A stretch of 33,806 bases of DNA from a virus (IMGVR_UViG_3300032092_000128:1-33806); one strand, 5' to 3'. Positions 26,765 to 33,138 are shown, numbered from the stretch's first letter. The notes: a model not told the origin generated them from the letters alone. A program made the numbers and translations.

Positions 26765-27424
26765 TCAAGTTACCTTCTGACGGAACTGCCCAGAACGGTA
26801 AGCATCTTGACGCTCCATACCATCACCCAAACGCTTGGCCAACGCAAGAGCTTCCATGAACTTCTGGTTGTACAGAGTCATCATATCTTGTTCGCCCTTC
26901 ATGTAGGTGTAAGCCTCAACCAAAGATGCGTACAAAAGCACGGGGTCAAAGTTATCACCCAGCCACGAAGTATAGGGAGAAACAGTAATGCTTGGTGGGT
27001 AAAAGAAATAATGAAGCTCAGCACTGTATCCCGCGTCGGGTGTTGGGCCAAGAATAAAAGTTAACTCTGCCGCGTTATCCGAACGCGGGCCAAACAGCGC
27101 ATAGTACTTAGGAATTCCTGTGTCTGTGGGCTGTGGGTACGCCTGCCGGATAAAGTTAACGTCTTTGTTTAACAAGTACTCGTACTCACCACTGGCGTTA
27201 ATAACCGCCAATGAATACACCGCCAAAAAGTCCGTGGGGCACTGTAAGTACTTGTTGTTTGTAGTCATCACCCCTGTCACGTTACTGCGCAAAGACGGAA
27301 ACTGTACCGAGTTGAATATACGCTCTTCAGCTTGCTGAACGAACACGGGGATATTAGTCACGAAATCTGCTTCCGTGTTCTCCGTGTACGCTTGGATCGC
27401 GTTGCTGAGTTCAGTGTAATTCAT
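26765..27424 (-). CDS. Head-tail connector/adaptor protein
   Basis: This is a 219-residue protein beginning MNYTELSNAIQAYTENTEADF, with QQAEERIFNSVQFP, then YLQCPTDFLAVYSLAV and a helical C-terminus (about 165-219) containing YASLVEAYTYMKGE. This helix-beta-helix layout is typical of phage neck adaptors that link portal to tail in short-tailed phages (for example the SU10-type adaptor family). The gene sits between small basic proteins and fibre genes, as expected for a neck protein. The start ATG at 27424 follows the upstream stop by 3 nt. The label is a family-level inference. Confidence 0.62.
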   Translation of the reverse strand: MNYTELSNAIQAYTENTEADFVTNIPVFVQQAEERIFNSVQFPSLRSNVTGVMTTNNKYLQCPTDFLAVYSLAVINASGEYEYLLNKDVNFIRQAYPQPTDTGIPKYYALFGPRSDNAAELTFILGPTPDAGYSAELHYFFYPPSITVSPYTSWLGDNFDPVLLYASLVEAYTYMKGEQDMMTLYNQKFMEALALAKRLGDGMERQDAYRSGQFRQKVT

Positions 27425-27427
27425 ACT

Positions 27428-27673
27428 TTACGCCATTGGCCCACGAGCAATCGTGCCTTTGGTCGCCGCGCCGTTACCACGGGTGACGATACCGGATGTC
27501 TTAGTAGTTTCGTTACCAGCAGCTTTGCTGATGTTACCAACGCTCATATTAACGGTGTCGGCTTTACTGCGATTGACGCCAGAACCGGGGTTTGTAGACG
27601 CAACAACAGGCGCGCCACTCATGGTGTGTGGCTTAGCGTACGCCGAAGCGGGTAAATTGTTAACCTTGGCCAT
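27428..27673 (-). CDS. Small basic protein with degenerate C-terminal GxATKG tag
   Basis: Starting at the ATG at 27673 gives 81 residues (MAKVNNLPASAYAKPHTMSG). A longer reading from 27715 would overlap the upstream gene and lacks a ribosome site, whereas an AGGGG lies about 8 nt before 27673. The protein is low-complexity, rich in Thr, Gly, Ala and Asn, and ends RGNGAATKGTIARGPMA. This tail resembles, in weaker form, the tag shared by three proteins at 29694-31067. No domain is recognisable. It belongs to the block of small basic proteins and may be a minor capsid or neck component. Confidence 0.58.
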   Translation of the reverse strand: MAKVNNLPASAYAKPHTMSGAPVVASTNPGSGVNRSKADTVNMSVGNISKAAGNETTKTSGIVTRGNGAATKGTIARGPMA

Positions 27674-27674
27674 G

Positions 27675-27845
27675 TTATTTCCCCTGATTCTTAACTTTGG
27701 CCATACCGCGACCATACTGCATCATCATCTCATTGGTCTTACCGCCCTTGGCAAGCTTTGTAGGCGCTTTGCCCGGGTGCATATTCTTCTCGTGCTTACC
27801 GATGGCGGACTTCACCATCTTCTTGTCTTGTGTCATGTCTTTCAT
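27675..27845 (-). CDS. Small lysine-rich protein, 56 residues
   Basis: A 56-residue open frame fills the gap between neighbours: MKDMTQDKKMVKSAIGKHEK, then NMHPGKAPTKLAKGGKTNEM, then MMQYGRGMAKVKNQGK. A TAGGAG site lies about 6 nt before the ATG, and the stop lies 1 nt from the next start. The strong positive charge fits a DNA- or capsid-binding role, and similar small Lys-rich proteins accompany structural genes in related phages. This is the only substantial unassigned stretch in the block, and its start, stop and spacing all look real. Confidence 0.68.
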   Translation of the reverse strand: MKDMTQDKKMVKSAIGKHEKNMHPGKAPTKLAKGGKTNEMMMQYGRGMAKVKNQGK

Positions 27846-27854
27846 AACTAACTC

Positions 27855-28244
27855 CTAAGTAACTGTTACTGTAACTGTACCAACATTTGTTGTTGCCACC
27901 AAGTAATTCTGTGTCAAAGCAACATCAAAATTACTGGCTCCGCCCACAGGGTTCCAACCCCACTGAATATCCCGCGAACCGCCAGTCAAACTGCCACTAG
28001 CGTTAACGCCTGCCGTAACGTACGTTGTGTCCTTGCGGGGATCACGCACTGCCTGTGGATCATCCACTGGGTACATACCCAACTGCAACTGCGGCTGATC
28101 TGGATCCCAACACACTGGGCACACCATCAAATTGTAAAGCTTTGTCTTGATGACTTCTTTTTTCAAAGCCGTCAATTTAAACTGTTGGCCGCACCTATCG
28201 CACATGGCGATACTGTTCTTACCGGATGCAAAGCGATTGCCCAT
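27855..28244 (-). CDS. Zinc-ribbon-containing structural protein
   Basis: This is a 129-residue protein with two CxxC pairs (C15-x2-C18 in MCDRCGQ and C42-x2-C45 in VCPVCWD), spaced as in a zinc ribbon. It is followed by MYPVDDPQAVRDPRKDTTYV, and the last third is beta-rich and Thr/Val-rich. The zinc ribbon suggests binding to a protein or nucleic acid partner; placement among neck genes suggests a structural role. The ATG overlaps no upstream gene, lying 11 nt after the preceding stop. Function is unknown. Confidence 0.62.
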   Translation of the reverse strand: MGNRFASGKNSIAMCDRCGQQFKLTALKKEVIKTKLYNLMVCPVCWDPDQPQLQLGMYPVDDPQAVRDPRKDTTYVTAGVNASGSLTGGSRDIQWGWNPVGGASNFDVALTQNYLVATTNVGTVTVTVT

Positions 28245-28255
28245 TTACGCACCCG

Positions 28256-29176
28256 TTAGTTTATGTACATCTGACGTGGAACAAAACGAACCGAAGCCTT
28301 CTCACGATCTTCATCAGAAGCCAACTGCCAAGCTTCATCGTACTGTTGTTTCAAGACAGGTAGGCGCTCAGCGCCATTCTCAATCTTAAGAGCCAAGTAA
28401 TAAGCTAAACCTGCCACCATACAGGGCAGGAAGCGGAAAGGTACGTCCATCGTGCGTACACCCCCGCCAGCATCATCAATACGGCGCATGCGCCAGTACA
28501 CAAACTGGTATGTTGCACTACTGTCTGGGGTTGGCCAGAGGGTCACAGAGGGCAGATTCTGCGTGAATACAGACACGCCTGTTAAGTGCGTTGCAGCAGT
28601 CGTGCCGTTTTGCCCACGGAAGCAGTTATTAAGCACATTGCCAGAGATGTAGCCATATTGGATAGTCTCAGACTCAATCAACAAGAACCCTGTAGCTGGG
28701 AGTCCCGCCGCCGAAGTTAATGTGATTGTTGTATCTGTGGCCGTAATACCGCCGTTAAGCGTGGTGCCAATAGAAGAAGTCTGGCCATCCAAACGCTGAT
28801 ACCACACCTGAATAGGACGGGCTTGTTGCAGTTTGTTGGGGATCGTGGCGTAAGTAGAAACACTGATACGCGTGATGGTCAGGTCAGACTGCGTGGATGC
28901 GCTACCCGCACCTGTGCGAATCACATGCTCAAGTAGATCCACTGTATCTACGGGTAGTGCGTAGTTGTTCAGACCCGGAGTCAGGTTAATTGTCCCCTGC
29001 TCAAACGTCCACATGTTGACACCGCGGTTTGCCCAGTCAGCAAACATCAAATTCAATGAACGGCGGGCTGTACGTAAGTCGTAACCCGTACGCAACTCCG
29101 AACCGGCGCGTTCAAACGCTTCCTCAACCAACTCAGTGAGGTCAAGGTTAAACGCTGTGGTTCCTGAAGTGGTCAT
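28256..29176 (-). CDS. Head-tail connector / neck protein
   Basis: This is a 306-residue protein beginning MTTSGTTAFNLDLTELVEEA, with FERAGSELRTGYDLRTARRS and WANRGVNMWTFEQ in its helical N-terminal half, then a beta-rich middle (about 125-210), and a helical end. This combination is well known in phage neck/adaptor proteins with the ELVEEAFERAG opening. The TGA of the upstream gene overlaps its ATG (ATGA at 29176-29173). The protein likely forms part of the ring between portal and tail. The exact equivalent in P22 or SU10 cannot be decided by eye. Confidence 0.62.
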   Translation of the reverse strand: MTTSGTTAFNLDLTELVEEAFERAGSELRTGYDLRTARRSLNLMFADWANRGVNMWTFEQGTINLTPGLNNYALPVDTVDLLEHVIRTGAGSASTQSDLTITRISVSTYATIPNKLQQARPIQVWYQRLDGQTSSIGTTLNGGITATDTTITLTSAAGLPATGFLLIESETIQYGYISGNVLNNCFRGQNGTTAATHLTGVSVFTQNLPSVTLWPTPDSSATYQFVYWRMRRIDDAGGGVRTMDVPFRFLPCMVAGLAYYLALKIENGAERLPVLKQQYDEAWQLASDEDREKASVRFVPRQMYIN

Positions 29177-29409
29177 CTAAATCCTGCCGTTTTCTTTGCA
29201 ATCGTTTTGGGCTGTGCTACGAATTGTTTACCGGCGGCTTTTCCGGCTCGCTTGGCTTTGGTCGTCGCAGCGTACTCACTAGCGCTGAGACTTTTGATCG
29301 CAGCTTTTGGAAGGTATCGTTCACCAGTGTCAGAAGATTTTTTACCACTTTTAGTTGTCCAATCTTGTTTGCCCCAGTTTTTCAGGGATTGTTGTGGGGC
29401 TTTAATCAC
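29173..29409 (-). CDS. Small basic DUF5872-like phage protein with GTG start
   Basis: I start this gene at a GTG (29409), giving 78 residues: MIKAPQQSLKNWGKQDWTT onward. The longer reading from 29493 lies inside the upstream gene, and only the part from 29409 resembles known proteins (GERYLPKAAIKSLSASEY, then KQFVAQP). It is Lys-rich and resembles the small phage DUF5872-type family. The GTG overlaps the upstream gene's end by 8 nt, with an AGGTGG about 7 nt ahead. It is probably a minor structural or DNA-associated protein; function is unknown. Confidence 0.62.
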   Translation of the reverse strand: MIKAPQQSLKNWGKQDWTTKSGKKSSDTGERYLPKAAIKSLSASEYAATTKAKRAGKAAGKQFVAQPKTIAKKTAGFR

Positions 29410-29689
29410 GATACCCGCCACCTGCGGCTTTGTACCGTTTAGCCATGACCTGCGCTTTACGTGCTGACCACTGACCTGCGCCAGTACCAACAATTGCGGC
29501 AGCTTTTACGCTGTTAAAAATCCGTTTACGTAAACCGGGCTTGGTGTAGTTACCAGCTTCGTTCACCTTGGATTTTACTTTTCCACCCTCTTTGTACTGG
29601 GTAAAGTCAGTGTCGTCCCGCCGGGCTTTCTTCTTACCCTTGGGCATTTTAGAGGGGGAGATGTCCCCCATACCGCGACTGGCCATCAT
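29402..29689 (-). CDS. Small basic phage protein (MASRGMG family)
   Basis: From the ATG at 29689 the protein has 95 residues (an ATG at 29686 directly follows and is possible). It contains MASRGMGDISPSKMPKGKKK, then EAGNYTKPGLRKRIFN, and ends with AKRYKAAGGGYRD. The longer reading from 29743 would run into the upstream gene. The start is 4 nt after the upstream stop, and no strong ribosome site is visible. The combination is familiar from small, Lys/Arg-rich proteins in neck regions of aquatic phages. Function is not known. Confidence 0.65.
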   Translation of the reverse strand: MMASRGMGDISPSKMPKGKKKARRDDTDFTQYKEGGKVKSKVNEAGNYTKPGLRKRIFNSVKAAAIVGTGAGQWSARKAQVMAKRYKAAGGGYRD

Positions 29690-29693
29690 ACTA

Positions 29694-30158
29694 TCAACAC
29701 ATCTTTCCGCGGGTCTTGCCTTTAGTGGCAATACCGTCTGCACGTTTAGAAGCAGTCATACCACCGTTTTTCATGCCCATAGCAGAACGAATGCGCTCGT
29801 TAACAGAACGCTTATCGGTTGAACCGCTACCGCTTCTAGCGCTCTCACGGGTTGCCTTTGCACGCTCTGACACGGACATTTTGGTTTTATCCGCTGGGGC
29901 TATTTGTGATTCTTCAAACTCACGACGGCCACTTCTAATATTAGCGGGGTCAATAAGTTTAGGCTCAGGCTCGTCAAAACTTCTTCGTACGGCTTTAGGT
30001 TTTGTTTTAGGCTTTGTTTTAGGCTCGGCCTTTGTTGTATACGAAGTGCCAGACTCGCCATATTCTTTGGCGTTGGGGTTTTTTAACGCCATGTCTTCGC
30101 GTTTATTCGCCTCTTCCATTGCGTCTGTTTCACCGCCTTCGTTGTAACGTCGTTTCAT
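29694..30158 (-). CDS. Basic low-complexity protein with C-terminal KGKTRGK tag
   Basis: This is a 154-residue protein rich in Lys, Arg, Glu and Ser. It includes a short TKPKTKPK run, then SVSERAKATRESARSGS. The end, NGGMTASKRADGIATKGKTR followed by GKMC, contains the tag shared by neighbouring proteins. No folded domain is evident, and it is probably largely disordered. AAGGAG lies 6 nt upstream of the ATG. It could be a DNA- or capsid-associated minor protein. The C-terminal tag is what makes it distinctive, and its role is unknown. Confidence 0.62.
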   Translation of the reverse strand: MKRRYNEGGETDAMEEANKREDMALKNPNAKEYGESGTSYTTKAEPKTKPKTKPKAVRRSFDEPEPKLIDPANIRSGRREFEESQIAPADKTKMSVSERAKATRESARSGSGSTDKRSVNERIRSAMGMKNGGMTASKRADGIATKGKTRGKMC

Positions 30159-30167
30159 GTCGACTCC

Positions 30168-30569
30168 TTAGCAGGCTTTGCCGCCCATGTTCATCTTGAC
30201 CATCTTACCTTTGGTCTTGCCTTTTTCAGCAATACCGTCTTTGCTAGGGGCGGCTGTCTTGACCTTGCCCATTGCCATACCGCCTTTGTTCATGCCCTTA
30301 CCATCACCGATAAAAGCAGGTTTACCATTTTTCATGGGCATGCCGCCACCGGCCATTTTGGTTGCGCCTTTTTTCTTAGCCATCATTGCCATCATTCCGG
30401 GATTCATTTTGGAAGCCATAGTATCACCACCCTTAGAAAATTTGCGGCTTTTGTCCGCTTGGTTAAACTCTTTACCCACGGACTGTGGGACTCCTACTTT
30501 CTTAGCAAACGATGGGTTGTTAGCCACCGCAGCCATGAAATTGTGTTGCTTCTTACTCGTCGACGGCAT
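30168..30569 (-). CDS. Basic Met/Gly/Lys-rich protein with KGKTKGKM motif near the C-terminus
   Basis: This 133-residue protein begins MPSTSKKQHNFMAAVANNPS and FAKKVGVPQSVGKEF, a motif reminiscent of the DUF3008 type. The rest is Met-, Gly- and Lys-rich with repeated GG-M segments (MAGGGMPMKNG, NKGGMAMG). Near the end it has PSKDGIAEKGKTKGKM, the tag shared with two other genes, followed by an extra VKMNMGGKAC. The ATG at 30569 lies 17 nt inside the upstream gene's end. The role is probably structural, with no enzymatic motif seen. Confidence 0.62.
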   Translation of the reverse strand: MPSTSKKQHNFMAAVANNPSFAKKVGVPQSVGKEFNQADKSRKFSKGGDTMASKMNPGMMAMMAKKKGATKMAGGGMPMKNGKPAFIGDGKGMNKGGMAMGKVKTAAPSKDGIAEKGKTKGKMVKMNMGGKAC

Positions 30570-30747
30570 TATCTGCCTTCTTGCGTTTAGTCATTTCACG
30601 AACAGTATCAGACTCCCAGATGCGAAGCCCAAGATAAATGATCGTGAACAGAGAAGCCAAAGGCGGAAGCCACGTAGCCATAACACCAACAGTCGTTAAG
30701 ACTGCCGCGCCGTCTGCAATTGTTTTAGCTGTGTCATGCTGGGTCAT
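30553..30747 (-). CDS. Small membrane protein, possible holin
   Basis: This is a 64-residue protein with a hydrophobic core (about 14-44: VLTTVGVMATWLPPLASLFT, then IIYLGLRIW) that could form one or two membrane segments, followed by a charged tail REMTKRKKAD. Size and layout resemble small class II-type holins. However, another holin-like pair lies with the endolysin at 18870-19639, so this could instead be a minor membrane or virion protein. The ATG overlaps the upstream TGA (ATGA at 30747-30744), and its stop lies 17 nt past the next gene's start. Confidence 0.5.
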   Translation of the reverse strand: MTQHDTAKTIADGAAVLTTVGVMATWLPPLASLFTIIYLGLRIWESDTVREMTKRKKADNAVDE

Positions 30748-31067
30748 ACCATCCGCCCTTTTGTCTTGCCTTTTGTAGCGCAGCCATCAGCCGCAGTTAC
30801 ATAGCCGCCATCCTTACAGTTCCACGCCCTCAAAGACTTATTGATCCTTGAATCCGGATCGTTGGCTGTCTTTGCGCTGGTTAGCTTCTTCTTCATGCCT
30901 TCCATACGGGCGCAGAAGGAGTCGCGCCGTGAGCCGCCCTCGGGTTGAGGACGCTTCAATCCGGGTTTCCCGGGGTTGGCCGCGTTGTACGAAGCCCGCC
31001 CCTTGGCATTCAAGCCACCCTTTTCGGATTTGCCCTCTTTCCTCTGCCATGCTGGACTCTTAGCCAT
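30744..31067 (-). CDS. DUF6321-like basic protein with C-terminal KGKTKGR tag
   Basis: This is a 107-residue protein. Its first 80 residues (MAKSPAWQRKEGKSEKGGLN, then ASYNAANPGKPGLKRPQPEG, then RRDSFCARMEGMKKKL) match the DUF6321 family, a small phage protein of unknown function. It ends YVTAADGCATKGKTKGRMV, the clearest example of the shared tag. It overlaps the upstream gene by 8 nt, using ATGGCTAA. It is Lys-rich and Cys-containing. It probably acts in the head or neck; function is unknown. Confidence 0.72.
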   Translation of the reverse strand: MAKSPAWQRKEGKSEKGGLNAKGRASYNAANPGKPGLKRPQPEGGSRRDSFCARMEGMKKKLTSAKTANDPDSRINKSLRAWNCKDGGYVTAADGCATKGKTKGRMV

Positions 31068-31575
31068 AATAAATCTGCACCGAATCGATGTTGGTCATCA
31101 GTGCATAAATGCCGTTGACCGCCAGAACACCTTCGCCCGGAATAAACGGTGCGTTACTAAAAGTATCAGTGCCGTCTATTTCGTAAGTCATCAGCCACCG
31201 ACCACCGCCACTTACATACGAAGCCGCAGTAGAAGTAATTGTTCCGGTGTTAATGTCTGTTAGCGTAAATGTATCCGCGCCTGTGCGAGTGATAGTGTAA
31301 TTTCCATCAGTTGCTGATTGACTTGTATTGCTGTCAAAGTGAATACCAACAACAGCGCCTGTAGACAAGCCGTGAGCAGTCTTTGTCACCGTCACAGTTG
31401 TACCAGAGCGAGCATAAGTAACACTAGCCGTTACAGGTACAGAAGCGGTATCAAACAACACTACAGTGCCATCCGTGCCAGAACCAAAAAACGAAATGCC
31501 TTTAACGCGATTTCGTCCAAGAACAAAAAAACCACTTTGGTTTAAATGCCCTTGCTTAACGTCAGTTTGCATCAT
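31060..31575 (-). CDS. Structural protein (head or decoration type)
   Basis: This is 171 residues from the ATG at 31575. A longer reading would use a TTG at 31581, but an AAGGAG site 7 nt before 31575 sits only 1 nt from the TTG, so 31575 is preferred. The protein is beta-rich and Thr/Ser-rich: GHLNQSGFFVLGRNRVKGIS, then TVTVTKTAHGLSTG, a motif common in phage structural beta domains. No enzymatic motif is visible. It is the first gene after a terminator-like hairpin. Head decoration or neck is a guess. Confidence 0.62.
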   Translation of the reverse strand: MMQTDVKQGHLNQSGFFVLGRNRVKGISFFGSGTDGTVVLFDTASVPVTASVTYARSGTTVTVTKTAHGLSTGAVVGIHFDSNTSQSATDGNYTITRTGADTFTLTDINTGTITSTAASYVSGGGRWLMTYEIDGTDTFSNAPFIPGEGVLAVNGIYALMTNIDSVQIYYG

Positions 31576-31589
31576 AATCAATCTCCTTT

Positions 31590-31610
31590 AAAAAAGGGGC
31601 CGAAGCCCCT
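31590..31610 (-). terminator. Rho-independent terminator with UUCG loop
   Basis: On the minus strand a 6-bp stem AGGGGC/GCCCCT encloses a TTCG tetraloop and is followed by a TTTTTT tract, which begins with the last T of the stem. It lies 8 nt after the stop of the 31619-32167 gene and directly before the ribosome site of the next gene, so some readthrough must occur. Confidence 0.85.
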
Positions 31611-31618
31611 TGGGTTGA

Positions 31619-32167
31619 TTAGGAATCTGCAAATGGTGTAGCAACAGTGCCGGAACCAATAACGTTTCCGGTCACCATGTACTTGTTAGCCGCGATTGCA
31701 ACGATCTGAATACGTGTGCCCGCTACACCGCCAGTAGTCGTACCGTTCAAATTAATGAAATCATTGGAAGAACCGTTAGCAGAGAAGGCAACTACAGCGC
31801 CAGATGAGTCTGAATCAATAGAGATCACAGCGCCAACGTACAAATCGCTGGAAGCAGCAGTTGTACCAATCTTCAAAGAGCTTGTAGAAATGGTAGTAGG
31901 AACCCAGATTGTGTAAACAACGCCTTCGTTGTTGGCTGTGCTTGGGTCTTGACCGGGGCCAGATGTTGTGGAGTTAGCCGTTGTGTTAATTGTGGGCAAA
32001 GTCAAAGTAACTGCCGCTGCCAAAGAACCGCCAACAGCAATGATACGACCACCATGCTCTTCGGGGCTTAATGTAGTGCTTGTTGTGATATCAACGACAG
32101 TCGCTGGGCCTTGTTGATAAATGCCGCCCAATGAACGAACTGGGCCTTGAAACGTAGTGCGTGCCAT
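31619..32167 (-). CDS. Head structural / decoration-like protein
   Basis: This is a 182-residue protein beginning MARTTFQGPVRSLGGIYQQG, rich in Thr, Ser, Ala and Gly, with repeated beta-type segments (TLPTINTTANSTTSGPG, then FSANGSSNDFINLNG). The composition and layout fit a surface or decoration protein of the phage head, and proteins opening MARTTFQGPV are familiar in this position. It is the first gene after the strong promoter (32284-32256), with AAGGA 7 nt before the ATG, and is followed at once by a terminator. It is therefore probably made in the greatest amount of this block. The structural role is inferred. Confidence 0.6.
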   Translation of the reverse strand: MARTTFQGPVRSLGGIYQQGPATVVDITTSTTLSPEEHGGRIIAVGGSLAAAVTLTLPTINTTANSTTSGPGQDPSTANNEGVVYTIWVPTTISTSSLKIGTTAASSDLYVGAVISIDSDSSGAVVAFSANGSSNDFINLNGTTTGGVAGTRIQIVAIAANKYMVTGNVIGSGTVATPFADS

Positions 32168-32191
32168 GATTTTTCCTTACATACAAGTTAA

Positions 32192-32234
32192 GTGCATCAA
32201 TCTGTATGTCGTCAGCCGGGACTGTTTGATGCAC
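32192..32234. promoter_or_regulatory. Inverted repeat in 5' leader
   Basis: GTGCATCAA (32192-32200) is the exact reverse complement of TTGATGCAC (32226-32234), with a 25-nt loop. It lies between promoter and start codon in the leader of the structural operon, so it could be an RNA hairpin or a protein-binding site. Function is not demonstrated. Confidence 0.5.
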
Positions 32235-32255
32235 CGGAAAGCCCGGATTACTGTG

Positions 32256-32284
32256 TTTATATCACGGTATTTTTAAGCGTGCAA
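32256..32284 (-). promoter_or_regulatory. Sigma70-like promoter
   Basis: On the minus strand, TTGCAC (32284-32279) and TATAAA (32261-32256) are separated by exactly 17 nt. They lie about 90 nt before the head protein start at 32167 and give an untranslated leader of about 80 nt. This is the only strong promoter I see in the window and presumably drives the minus-strand structural operon. Confidence 0.7.
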
Positions 32285-32299
32285 CAATTATTTTTGTTG
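32282..32299. promoter_or_regulatory. Palindrome overlapping the -35 box
   Basis: CAACAA (32282-32287) and TTGTTG (32294-32299) form a perfect 6-bp inverted repeat with a 6-nt TTATTT spacer, overlapping the -35 element at 32279-32284. It is a candidate operator for a repressor or activator controlling divergent transcription. Confidence 0.35.
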
Positions 32300-32325
32300 T
32301 CACAATCTTTTGGCATTATGAGGGC

Positions 32326-32766
32326 ATGAAATACCGCGTTGTCCCTGTCGATACTCGCCAGCCAGAGGTGGTGCAGTTGTTGACGTTGCTTCAAAAAGCG
32401 TGTCTTCCCCACGATAAAATTTATCCAATTACAAAAGGCTACTGGTATGTCGCTTACACACAGAACGGTGAGGCTGCTGGGTTCGCTGGTGTTGTTCCCT
32501 CTAGTCGTTGGTCTGACACTATGTATCTTTGTCGGGCAGGTGTTGTACTCGCTCATCGTGGACGCGGGCTTCAGAAGAGGTTTATTAAAGCGCGGATTCG
32601 CAAAGCCAAAGCGTTAGGCATGAACTGGGTCATCACAGACACCAACCAAAACCCCGCATCTGCTAACAGTTTGATAGCTATAGGTTTCAAAATGTTTGAG
32701 CCATCTCAACCTTGGGGTTTAAAAACGGCGTTGTATTGGAAGTACCGGATCAAACATGCCGTATAA
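32326..32766 (+). CDS. GNAT-family N-acetyltransferase
   Basis: This 146-residue protein matches the GNAT fold, which transfers an acetyl group from acetyl-CoA to an amine. The acetyl-CoA-binding signature is AGVVLAHRGRGLQKR (residues 71-85), followed by a helix RKAKALG; the second motif is NPASANSLIAIGF (109-121). Residues 41-56 form the beta strand pair YVAYTQNGEAAGFAGV. It is transcribed opposite to the structural genes and coupled to the HNH gene by an 11-nt overlap. Substrate is unknown; phage GNATs can modify host proteins or small molecules. The ATG at 32326 has AGGG only one base upstream, so the translation start is not well explained. Confidence 0.82.
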   Translation: MKYRVVPVDTRQPEVVQLLTLLQKACLPHDKIYPITKGYWYVAYTQNGEAAGFAGVVPSSRWSDTMYLCRAGVVLAHRGRGLQKRFIKARIRKAKALGMNWVITDTNQNPASANSLIAIGFKMFEPSQPWGLKTALYWKYRIKHAV

Positions 32767-33136
32767 AGATAAAATTGTTAAACAAACTAAACAAAAGACG
32801 TACGCAAGTACGTACTACGCTAACAATAAAGCCGTTGTAATTGCGGCAAGCAAGGCTTCTGCCAAGGCATATAAAGATCAGTGGCGTAGCTTTAAAGCTA
32901 CATTAGCGTGCATAAAATGCGGGCAAGACCACCCTGCTACGTTTGACTTCCACCACATCGACAGCAGTACAAAAGAAGAATCTGTCAACAAGCTAATAAA
33001 AAATCGTGCATTCAAACGGGCTATGGAAGAAGTTAAGAAGTGTGTTGTGCTCTGCGCCAACTGCCACCGCATACACCACCACGACGAACGGCTTGTTAAA
33101 AAAGCTAAAAAGAAGAAGGGGGCCGAAGCCCCCTAG
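32756..33136 (+). CDS. HNH endonuclease
   Basis: This is a 126-residue protein with a basic N-terminus, the pair C52-x2-C55 (CIKCG), TFDFHHID (H66, H67, D69), and C100-x2-C103 followed by HRIHHH. This is the zinc-ribbon HNH arrangement, in which the cysteines hold structural zinc and the histidines bind a catalytic metal for DNA cleavage. It overlaps the GNAT gene and ends in KKKKGAEAP, where GAEAP is encoded by the hairpin terminator of the opposite gene. It may be a homing-type endonuclease; an additional role in packaging is possible, but none is shown. Confidence 0.85.
   Translation: MPYKDKIVKQTKQKTYASTYYANNKAVVIAASKASAKAYKDQWRSFKATLACIKCGQDHPATFDFHHIDSSTKEESVNKLIKNRAFKRAMEEVKKCVVLCANCHRIHHHDERLVKKAKKKKGAEAP
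33118..33133 (-). terminator. Rho-independent terminator with UUCG loop
   Basis: The 6-bp stem GGGGGC/GCCCCC with a TTCG loop, followed on the minus strand by TTCTTCTTTTT, lies just after the stop of the 33139-33375 gene. It is embedded in the 3' end of the convergent HNH gene. The stem is nearly identical to the one at 31590-31610. Confidence 0.75.
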
Positions 33137-33138
33137 TA

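Noticed and set aside
29694-29743. Longer start for the 29402-29689 gene
   Set aside because: The additional residues overlap the upstream gene and lack the family-typical MASRGMG beginning.
32257-32556. Minus-strand frame of 99 residues antisense to the GNAT gene
   Set aside because: It overlaps the promoter region and runs against a gene with clear GNAT motifs, and has no ribosome site or recognisable motif.
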